DNA of 64,000 bases from Deltaproteobacteria bacterium (GTDB lineage: Bacteria; Myxococcota_A; UBA796; GCA-2862545). The notes under the pieces were generated by a model. That model was given only the letters and a program-made list of their open reading frames with translations. It did no database searches and was not told the origin of the DNA. Every line of letters starts with the position of its first letter. Position 1 is the first letter of the stretch. Shown here in pieces: positions 53,706 to 61,200 of the stretch. Location: positions 24,439 to 88,438 of the forward strand of contig REDI01000054.1 of the NCBI GenBank assembly GCA_007693595.1, given 5' to 3'. The translations under genes were made by a program, and so were the position numbers.

Positions 53706-55484
53706 ATGGAATACCATACCCCAGGCGTCTACATTCGCGAGGTTGACTCCGGCCCCAAGCCGATCGCTGGTGTTGCCACCTCGATTCCCGGCTTCCTTGG
53801 CATGTTCAAGTTTGAGCCGCCCACCGACGCTGTCGCCATCACTGGAACGGACGGTACCCGGACCATCCGCGGCAAGGTTGTCCCGCAGCTCGTTGACACC
53901 TCGGGCAAGGTCGCCGGCAAGACCGATGACGCGGTGACCGCTCTGACCACCGCCTTCAACCTCAAGCGCGCCGCCGTCAAGGACGTCAAGAAGCTCCTCG
54001 AGCTCAACGGGCACAAGGCGAGCATCGGTAAGGGTGGCTCAGGCAAGACCAAGATCACCGTCGGCAAGGAAGCCGTCGAGGTCGACGACAAGCTGCTCGA
54101 CGCCGCCGGCAAGGTCGTCACCGACGACGACGCCGCCGTCGAAGACCTACTCAATACCATTGGGCAGACCTTCGCGATCGACAAGCCCGAGCCCAAGACC
54201 GCCAAGGAGTTCCTTGAGGTCTACGGCTACAGCTTCGAGGGCGCCAAGGGCACCGCGATGATGAGCGAGTACTCTGTGCCGCCGTTCGCCGTCACCAACA
54301 AGTCTGAGTTCTTCCGCTGGCTCCAGAGCTACTTCGCCGAGTATCTCTGCTCCACCCGCTCCATCGTCGACCTCGTCGGTCAAGACATCGACGACCCCGA
54401 TGACGCGGCGGATGCCGTCTTCGAGGCCCTCGGGTCCGACGACGCGCTCAAGCAAGAGTTCCGTGAGTGGCTCTCCCAGCCCTCCGTCTTCAACTTCGTC
54501 TCCGCCGTCAACGGCTTCTACGATAACGGCGGCGCCAAGGCCTACGTCTACCTCATGGGTGTGCAGGATCTCGACTGCTCCATCCGCGAGAACCAAGCCG
54601 ACAAGCTCGGCCTGTACGCCTTCGACGACGTCGACGACATGGCCCTCCACGTCTCGCCTGGTCTCAACTTCCAGCAGCAGAAGGAGACCCTCGAGCACTG
54701 TGAGACCCGTAAGGACCGCTTCGCGATCCTCGACGGCCCCATGGTGTCCGGTGGTGACATGGACATTCCTGCCTCCGAGAAGGGCTTCGGCGCCATGTAC
54801 GTGCCCTGGCTGCGCGTCACCAAGCCCTCCTGGTACGTTGGCGAGCAAGACGTCAAGATCACCGGCCCGCTTCGCCGCAAGCTGATCAAGACCACCAAGA
54901 ACGAGCTCTTCGCGCCGCCCTCGGGTCACATCTGTGGCATCTACGCCCGCGTCGACACCGACCGCGGCGTGCACAAGGCGCCGGCGAACGAGATTGTCAT
55001 GGGCATCACCGGCCTGTCGCAGAACATCAACCGGATTGAGCAGGGTCAGTACAATGACCGTGGCATCAACGTCATCCGGATCTTCAAGGACCGCGGCATT
55101 CGGGTCTGGGGTGCGCGTACCCTCGCAACCAAGTCCGACCCCAGCTGGAAGTACATCAACGTCCGCCGTCTCTTCATCTTCATCGAGCAGTCGATCATGC
55201 TCGGGAGCCAGTGGGCGGTCTTCGAGCCGAACGACCAGGCCCTTTGGAAGAAGCTGACCCGCGATGTTCGTGGCTTCCTCAGCCGCGTCTGGCGCTCGGG
55301 CGCGCTCTTTGGCAACACCGCCGAAGAAGCGTTCTACGTCAAGTGCGACGGCGAGACCAACCCCCGCTACCTGATCGACGCCGGCCAAGTCAACGTGCAG
55401 ATCGGTGTCTGCCCGGTCAAGCCCGCTGAGTTCGTCGTGTTCAGCATCGGCCAGTGGGACGGCGGGGCGCTCATCGACGAGTAG
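53706..55484 (+). CDS. Contractile sheath protein 1 with inserted duplicated domain
   Basis: The 592-residue phage-type tail sheath protein starts with HTPGVYIREVDSG, the typical sheath N-terminus. The C-terminal domain includes GIRVWGARTLA and WAVFEPNDQALWKKLTRDVRGFL, also typical. Between the N-terminal part and the core, residues of about 43-183 are an insertion made of two similar ~65-residue units, both with an L-D-x-x-GKV pattern, a D-A-V stretch and a terminal (N/Y)-G-(H/Y)...KG. Such insertions in sheaths are exposed on the outer surface. The gene has an AAGGA RBS and lies in a co-directional operon. Confidence 0.95.
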   Translation: MEYHTPGVYIREVDSGPKPIAGVATSIPGFLGMFKFEPPTDAVAITGTDGTRTIRGKVVPQLVDTSGKVAGKTDDAVTALTTAFNLKRAAVKDVKKLLELNGHKASIGKGGSGKTKITVGKEAVEVDDKLLDAAGKVVTDDDAAVEDLLNTIGQTFAIDKPEPKTAKEFLEVYGYSFEGAKGTAMMSEYSVPPFAVTNKSEFFRWLQSYFAEYLCSTRSIVDLVGQDIDDPDDAADAVFEALGSDDALKQEFREWLSQPSVFNFVSAVNGFYDNGGAKAYVYLMGVQDLDCSIRENQADKLGLYAFDDVDDMALHVSPGLNFQQQKETLEHCETRKDRFAILDGPMVSGGDMDIPASEKGFGAMYVPWLRVTKPSWYVGEQDVKITGPLRRKLIKTTKNELFAPPSGHICGIYARVDTDRGVHKAPANEIVMGITGLSQNINRIEQGQYNDRGINVIRIFKDRGIRVWGARTLATKSDPSWKYINVRRLFIFIEQSIMLGSQWAVFEPNDQALWKKLTRDVRGFLSRVWRSGALFGNTAEEAFYVKCDGETNPRYLIDAGQVNVQIGVCPVKPAEFVVFSIGQWDGGALIDE

Positions 55485-55493
55485 CCCGCGCTC

Positions 55494-55526
55494 GGGGGCT
55501 GGCCGGCCTCGCGTCGGTCGGCCCCC
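55494..55526 (+). terminator. Strong hairpin after sheath 1 (attenuator or processing element)
   Basis: GGGGGCTGGCCG (55494-55505) can pair with CGGTCGGCCCCC (55515-55526), giving a 12-bp stem with two G-U pairs in RNA and a 9-nt loop. It starts 9 nt after the sheath stop. The following ATCGTTCTATCC is only weakly T-rich, so full termination is uncertain. Partial termination or RNA 3'-end protection would favour sheath over downstream genes. Confidence 0.6.
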
Positions 55527-55612
55527 ATCGTTCTATCCTCATCTTCCCTCTCCCTCTGTTCGCAGCTTCGCTGCTTCAACCCAAAGCTGGCCTATGCCGG
55601 AGATAACCATCC

Positions 55613-55975
55613 ATGGAACTCAAGACCGAGTACGAGTTTACGCTCCCTGTCGGCTACGTGGACAAGGACGGCAACGTCCACCGCGAAGGCGTCATGCGTC
55701 TCGCCAACGCCAAAGACGAGATCGTGCCCCTGAACGACCTGCGCGTCCAGCGTAACCGCGCTTACCTCATTATTGTGCTTCTCTCCCGCGTTATCAAGCG
55801 CGTCGGGACCATCTCCGACGTGAACACCGGGGTCATCGAGAACCTCTTCGCAGCCGACCTGCGCTACCTCGAAGAGATGTACAATCGCATCAACGAAGAC
55901 GAGGCCACGATCTCGGTGACGTGTCCGTCTTGTGGCCATGTCTTCGAGAAGGAGTTTGGTCGCCTGGGGGAATAG
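55613..55975 (+). CDS. Small zinc-ribbon-like eCIS protein
   Basis: The 120-residue protein begins MELKTEYEFTLPVGYVDKDG, the conserved opening of a tail-assembly-chaperone-like family found in eCIS and phage tail operons. It ends with VTCPSCGHVFE, one CxxC pair of a zinc knuckle; a second pair is not visible, so a zinc-binding role would need dimerisation or the knuckle may be incomplete. The middle is helical. It lies between the two sheath genes and overlaps the next ORF. Confidence 0.8.
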   Translation: MELKTEYEFTLPVGYVDKDGNVHREGVMRLANAKDEIVPLNDLRVQRNRAYLIIVLLSRVIKRVGTISDVNTGVIENLFAADLRYLEEMYNRINEDEATISVTCPSCGHVFEKEFGRLGE

Positions 55976-56133
55976 TCAGCTACCCCCTTGAGAACATTTT
56001 CAAGGAGGTAGCGTTCATCGCCTATCACTTCCACTGGAGTCGCGACGAAGCGCTTTCTATCTCGCATCGTGAGCGCCACGCATGGGTGAAAGAGATCTCG
56101 GCGATCAACGAGCGGATCAACAAGAGCCGCTGA
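55921..56133 (+). CDS. Small DUF6760-like eCIS protein, start uncertain
   Basis: The conserved part reads SYPLENIFKEVAFIAYHFHW followed by SRDEAL...RERHAWVKEI...IN, the DUF6760 pattern, which is usually about 50-55 residues long and begins almost at the YPLE motif. The first conventional starts in frame are GTG 55921 and TTG 55930, both inside the previous gene. The codon just before the conserved part is ATA (55972), overlapping the previous TAG stop as ATAG. The real start is therefore unresolved. Its role in eCIS assembly is unknown. Confidence 0.7.
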   Translation: MSVLWPCLREGVWSPGGIVSYPLENIFKEVAFIAYHFHWSRDEALSISHRERHAWVKEISAINERINKSR

Positions 56134-56200
56134 CCCTCGTCGTGTTGTCCTAGCCCCTCCTTCGGTAGATTGAGCCGACCCTAGACTGGAGACGAACCAA

Positions 56201-57403
56201 GTGGCCTTGCGTCCCGGCATCATCGTTCAGCATGCTTCCGAGACCGTGCGCGAGTCCAGCACGGTCCGTAGCGACATCCTCGGAGTGATCGGGGTCGTTA
56301 CGCGTCGGCGGTGGCCACGGGGGCTCCGAAAGGGTGACTTTCTCGAGGTCCAGCTCTTCACCTTCGATGACTTCGATCGGAACCCCGCGAAGGAGCTCTT
56401 CGACGCGTCGGCGCGCCGTGCTGTTCAGAGCTTCTTCGAGAACGGCGGGGAGATCTGCCACCTCTTCGGGCTGCTGATCGAGTCGGAGCAGGATCTCCAG
56501 GTGCCCGACCCCTTTGAGCACCTCATGGCGCCCCTCATCGATCGGCTCCGCGGCGAGGAAGGCATCGCGCTCGTGTCGATGCCGTGCCTGGCCTACCTGC
56601 CGGTCATGTACGAAGGCCGCATGCCGGTCGTGACGGGTGAGCCGATCCTGCAGTTGCTCCTGCAGCACTGCCACGAGATGAACAATCGGTTCCTCATCAT
56701 CGATCCGCCTCGGGAGCTCCACGACCATCACCTACGGCAGTGGGTTGAGCACTTCCGAACTAAGAACCGTTCGGTCGCGAGCTTCGGAGCGGTCTACTAT
56801 CCCTGGCTCAAGCATGGCGACGAGGAGTTTCCGCCGAGCGGTGCGGTCGCTGGGGTCTACTCCCGCTTGGAGCGCAAGCACAATCCCTTTGGAGTGCGCT
56901 GGCCCCCTGCGAACGAGTCCATCGTCGGGGTCACGCACCCTGCGGTCGAGCTCCGATGGAGTGAGACAGGGCCCCTTATGGAAGGGGGAATCAATCCAAT
57001 CATCATCCAGCCCACGCGGGGCGTGGTGATTTGGGGTGCCCGGACCTTGTCGAAGGAACGAAACTGGCTACATATCAACTCGCGGCGGATCGTCTCGTAC
57101 ATCTCCGAGCAGCTGCGCCGCGATAGCGAGTGGGCCGTATTCGAAAACCAGACCCCCGAGCTCTGGGCGACGGTGGCCAGAATCTGCCGCGGCCGCTTGG
57201 ATCAGATGTGGTCACAGGGAATGTTGACGGGAGAGGTTGCGGGTCAGGATTATCTCGTGCAATGTGATGCACAGACCAACCCTCCTTCGCTCCGCGAGGC
57301 TGGTCAGGTCAATGTAAGAATTAGGCTTCGGCCAATATCGACAACTGAGTATATTCTTGTAGAGCTTCGGCTCGGTGCCGATGGTGCACCAGGAGAGTTT
57401 TGA
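56201..57403 (+). CDS. Contractile sheath protein 2
   Basis: The 400-residue sheath-family protein lacks sheath 1's inserted domain and has a shorter N-terminus (VALRPGIIVQHASETVRE). The core is conserved: YYPWLKHGD near residue 200, SIVGVTHP near 240, then GVVIWGARTLSKERNWLHINSR and EWAVFENQTPELW. The eCIS family normally encodes two or three sheath paralogues, one long. It starts at a GTG preceded by GGAGAC and its stop shares one base with the tube start. Confidence 0.93.
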   Translation: MALRPGIIVQHASETVRESSTVRSDILGVIGVVTRRRWPRGLRKGDFLEVQLFTFDDFDRNPAKELFDASARRAVQSFFENGGEICHLFGLLIESEQDLQVPDPFEHLMAPLIDRLRGEEGIALVSMPCLAYLPVMYEGRMPVVTGEPILQLLLQHCHEMNNRFLIIDPPRELHDHHLRQWVEHFRTKNRSVASFGAVYYPWLKHGDEEFPPSGAVAGVYSRLERKHNPFGVRWPPANESIVGVTHPAVELRWSETGPLMEGGINPIIIQPTRGVVIWGARTLSKERNWLHINSRRIVSYISEQLRRDSEWAVFENQTPELWATVARICRGRLDQMWSQGMLTGEVAGQDYLVQCDAQTNPPSLREAGQVNVRIRLRPISTTEYILVELRLGADGAPGEF

Positions 57404-58167
57404 TGGCACAATATCAGCGCGGTATGCAAGTAAAAGCACGAGCTACGGCGACTTCGACCAAGGTCTATACCCGTCGTATGTCCGTCAAGGCCTCCGTCAC
57501 GGCCAAGGCCACGATCGCCTTTACCCGCAAGATGTCGATCAGCGCGAAGGTGACGGCGGTGTCGACCCCCAAGGGCACCCGTGGCATCACGGAGCCCCGC
57601 GACATCGAGAGCCCCACGTGGCCCAAGGGCACGCGGGGGATTCGCGAGCCCTTCGACGACCGGCCCGATCTGGATCCCTGGGGCAACTATCGCTTCTCCC
57701 TCTTCATGAACCTCGATGGCACGTTGACCGAAGTCGCTCACTTCATGGAGTGCTCCGGTCTCAAGAACTCCGCAGAAGTCTTCGAGATCCAAGAAGGCGG
57801 ACTGAACGGCCGCACTCATAAGCGGCCAGGCCAGAGCAAGTGGGAGAACATCTCGCTTCGATATGGGACATCGGCCGGAAACCAGCTCGCCGCGTGGCGT
57901 GACCGATATCTACTTGACTCCTATCTCGACGGGGATCGCATCGATCCCGAGAAGTCCTCTGGCGCGATCGTTCTCTACGACAACCGGGGTCGCGAGCTTC
58001 GTCGGTATGAGTTCCAGAACGCGTGGCCTGTCTCTTGGGAAGGTCCAAGCCTCGACTCCGGCGGTTCGGCGCTGGCGGTCGAGACGATCGAGATCGCTCA
58101 TGAGGGCCTGACCATCATCGAGGGTGATGGCAGTGATTCCAAAGACGTGAACGGTAATGATCTCTAA
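57403..58167 (+). CDS. Inner tube protein with N-terminal repeat extension
   Basis: The 254-residue protein contains a T4 gp19/Afp1-like tube domain from about residue 90: DPWGNYRFSLFMNLDG, HFMECSGLKNS and YRTSAGNQ-like segments through the end. The N-terminal ~90 residues are an added region of three 18-residue repeats at 6-23, 24-41 and 42-59 (RxMxVxAxxTAxxTxxxT), followed by two PKGTRG units. AGGAGA lies 6 nt before the ATG, and the stop is followed by a perfect hairpin. The tube is the most abundant structural subunit beside the sheath. Confidence 0.93.
   Translation: MAQYQRGMQVKARATATSTKVYTRRMSVKASVTAKATIAFTRKMSISAKVTAVSTPKGTRGITEPRDIESPTWPKGTRGIREPFDDRPDLDPWGNYRFSLFMNLDGTLTEVAHFMECSGLKNSAEVFEIQEGGLNGRTHKRPGQSKWENISLRYGTSAGNQLAAWRDRYLLDSYLDGDRIDPEKSSGAIVLYDNRGRELRRYEFQNAWPVSWEGPSLDSGGSALAVETIEIAHEGLTIIEGDGSDSKDVNGNDL
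57418..57579 (+). repeat. Triplicated 54-bp coding repeat in the tube gene
   Basis: Three in-frame units of 54 bp encode RGMQVKARATATSTKVYT, RRMSVKASVTAKATIAFT and RKMSISAKVTAVSTPKGT. The pattern is R-x-M-x-(V/I)-x-A-x-x-T-A-x-x-T with alternating polar and apolar residues, suggesting beta-strands. A related PKGTRG duplication follows at 57568-57639. Confidence 0.85.
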
Positions 58168-58191
58168 GGCAACGGGTTTTTTCCCGTTGCC
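58168..58191 (+). terminator. Perfect hairpin after the tube gene (attenuator or processing element)
   Basis: GGCAACGGG (58168-58176) and CCCGTTGCC (58183-58191) form a perfect 9-bp stem with a TTTTTT loop, directly after the tube stop. There is no T run after the stem, so it may act as RNA-stabilising or partial attenuating structure rather than a full terminator. Its location matches that of the hairpin after sheath 1. Confidence 0.6.
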
Positions 58192-58195
58192 CGCG

Positions 58196-58220
58196 CAGGT
58201 GAGCAAACCTGTGCTATAAT
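58196..58220 (+). promoter_or_regulatory. Extended -10 promoter for the 1551-residue gene, with overlapping inverted repeat
   Basis: TGCTATAAT (58212-58220) is a perfect extended -10 element (TGnTATAAT), rare in this GC-rich DNA. No -35 at standard spacing is convincing; TTGCCC at 58187 is 22 bp away. CAGGT-6 nt-ACCTG (58196-58211) is an inverted repeat immediately upstream and could be an operator. The start codon of the large gene follows about 48 bp downstream. Confidence 0.6.
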
Positions 58221-58267
58221 GATTCGGGCATCGTCCCTCTTGTTCTGTTTTCTATGAGGATTGGTCC

Positions 58268-61200
58268 ATGACTACTAGGACCCGATTTTCGACATTCCGC
58301 CGGCTTCTGAAGCGAGCCTCGCTCCGCGACGGTTCCTCCGATGGCGAGTCGCTCACTTCGCGCTGCCTCGACCGGCTTGGGTTCGACTTCGACACGTCCG
58401 GCTCTCGCTGGTCTGCGTCCCGCTGGTTCGGCGGCGGGGAGCTCGTCTACCTCACGTTGCCGTGGGACGATCTTGAGGCGGATGCCGAAGAGACGGCGGT
58501 CGAGGTAGTCCGACGTGCTGCGCCACCGGCTCGTCGGTCACGCCGACGCGCTTCTGCTCCCTCCGCTGCCCAGCGGCGTGCGGCTCGAGTCGCGGCGGTG
58601 GGTCAGGGCGTGACGGTGAAGCCCGCGGAGCGGGTCTCACCCCTAAAGCCTGTGGCGCGGCCTTCCGCGATCGAGCGAGTGCTCCGCGGGGTTCAGCCGG
58701 TACGCTCGTCCCATGAGGCCCGTGTCCTTCAAGGGGCTTCCGCATCGCTTTCGGCCGCGTCGGCGCGTGGCGTCGACCGGGCTTCCCAAGCGATCGACTT
58801 GGCGGGGCCTGCCCGCCGAGAGCGGCTTGTCCGCCGGGCCGTTCAAGATCTGAAACCTACGGAGCGCCTCCGAGTGGCGCCACAGGTGGCCGAACGAGCG
58901 CGGCTGGGTGCGGCGCCGGTCGCTGCCGCTGCGTCTCGACTCGAAGGTTTTGGCCGGGGTGACCGCTCGATGCGCCCGCTCGCGGCTTGGTCGCCTGCGC
59001 TCGTCTCGCTTGAGTTCGAAGAGCAGCCTGCTCTGGAGCCAGTGGCCGAAGATGGGCAGCCCCATACGTCTTTGGCTGAGCGTTCGGTCGTCCGACGGGT
59101 CTCCGATGCGCGCACCGCCGCGCGTACACAGCAGCGCGCAAGCCGAGCGGGTCCATCTGCCGCGGAGTCGCCGTCGCGCCTCTCGGCTGCTGCTGTACCC
59201 GAACGCCCGATGATTGGCGGTGTTCGTCGCGAGCTTGCAGCGAGCCCAGGAGCGCTCCCGCCCCTCGCTCGCGCCGGCCGTGCTCACGAGCGCCGTGTCT
59301 CGGCGGTCGAAGTGGCGCCTCCTGGCGTCGCTCGGCCCTCCGCGCGTGCAGCGCGTCGGGGGGAACAGGTGTCCCGTGCCGCGGGTCAAGGCACCTTCCA
59401 GCGTGGGCTCCGCGCTGTCGCGGGCCCCGGAACGGCTGGTGTCGCTCGCGTGGTGGCGGATCGAATCGCTGCCGTCTCTCGGGCGGCGGCTCCCCCCCTC
59501 GGGGCCCCCCGTCAGGGCGTGGCCCGCCGTCTGCGGGGGCCCGATGTGGCTTCGCTCTCGGTCCTTGAACATGCGAGGGTCGTTCAGTCTGACGAAGATC
59601 TTGCCGAAGAGAAGTCCGGCCTTTCGACGCCGACGCGTGGCTCAGCGCGCACCCGCGCAGTCTCTAAGCGGGCGTCTGCGGTCGGCCAGTCGCCATCCAG
59701 CGTGGCGAACCCCTCCCGTCAAGCGTTGAACCCTGGGTTGGTCGGCAGGCCGGTCGCCCTCTCGAGCGATGGGCGGCTCGCTGAGTCGTGGTCCCTGCGT
59801 GCTGCGGGGGTCAAGGCCAACAGCCCTGCTCATGGGGTGTCGTCCACTCCGGTTACTCTTGGCGATGCGCTGGCCCAGCGGTTGGTGACTCCCTCGTCCA
59901 ACCCGGTGGAGCGCTCGGCCTTGCGTGCCGAGGCGCCTCTTCGTCTCGGTTCCAAGGGTGAGCTTCGTCTCGCCCCCTCGGTCACCTCCCAAGTCGAGTC
60001 TCGGGCTCGAAGCGCGTCGGGCGGCTCTATCCGGCGCCATCGGTCCGCTCTTTCAAGCCGGCTCGGGAGCGAGATCGGGTCGGTTCTTGAGCGCATCGAG
60101 GCTGCCCCAGACGGTCCCACAGACGCGCTGGGTTCGTCCGATGTTCGGCACCCGGAGCGGCCGCGAACGAGCGCGTCTGTCCGCAGGGCGCCGGGTTCTT
60201 CTCAGGCGCCGAGCGAACGCCTCGGGCAGGCCGCTCGCGCTGCGGTCCGCGACCACGCTCGGGCTCTCGGGGGGCGTCTTCCTAGCGCTGCGTCCCGTAG
60301 TGTCCAGGCTGACGCCGGGGCCATGCCCCGGGCGGTCGCGCGTCAAGCACAGGCCGTGATCGCTGGTCATGCCCCGGCCACGCGCGGCTCGGGGCGTGTC
60401 GCGGGCGTGGCGGCGGCCGCTCAGCGGAGTCGAGTTGCGCAGCGTTCGTCCTCGCGTCGTCCGCTGAGCTCCACGCCGGTTCGACGCAGCGCGCTCAGCC
60501 TTGGGCAAGAGCAGGTCTTGCTCGCTCCCGCTGTTCCCGTCGCGTCCGCTTCGGACGCCCAAGGGGAGCCCTCCTCGGTGTCCGGTGTCTCCTCTTTGGT
60601 TTCATCGACCCTCCGAGCTGCCCAACGGGCATGGGCGGCGGAGCCAGCTGAGCTGAGCGCCAATCCTGTCCGTCGGTCTGCCGCGATGGCCTCGCCAGAC
60701 AAGGTCTCCCAAGCGCAGGACGCTGGCGCCCGCGCGACGCCGCTGTTCCGTGCAGCCCAGCGGGACCGGGTCGCGTTCGAAGTCGATGGTTCCCGGGTCG
60801 CAGTGGGCGGCTCGCGGAGCACCAGCTACCTCGCGGTCGAAGAGTCCTCTTCGGGTCGGCGTCGCTCTGGTCGTGCTCGGGCCGCGTCGACCGCAAGAGC
60901 CAGCGAGCTCACCACCCTCCAGGCGGTCGCGGGGCCCTCGGCCGAGAGCTCTCCCGAAGAAGCCTCTCCGTCTCGGGCATCCACCACTTCGAGTCTGGCG
61001 CGTCGGGTCCGTGCGAGGGAAGTCTCCGCGCGCGATGTGGTGGCGAGCTCGGAGCGCGCGCTCGTCATGGAGCGGGGAGCTTCGGGGCGGGTCGAGCGCG
61101 TTCGGTCTGCCGCGGAGCTCCGCGATGTCCGCATCGGCGGCGCGTCTCGAGCTGCAGCTCGGAGTGGAGTGGCGTCCTTGGGCCGATCCTTGGTCGCGGG

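Noticed and set aside
58168..58191. Classical intrinsic terminator after the tube gene
   Set aside because: The perfect hairpin lacks a following T run, so it is called a hairpin rather than a confident terminator.
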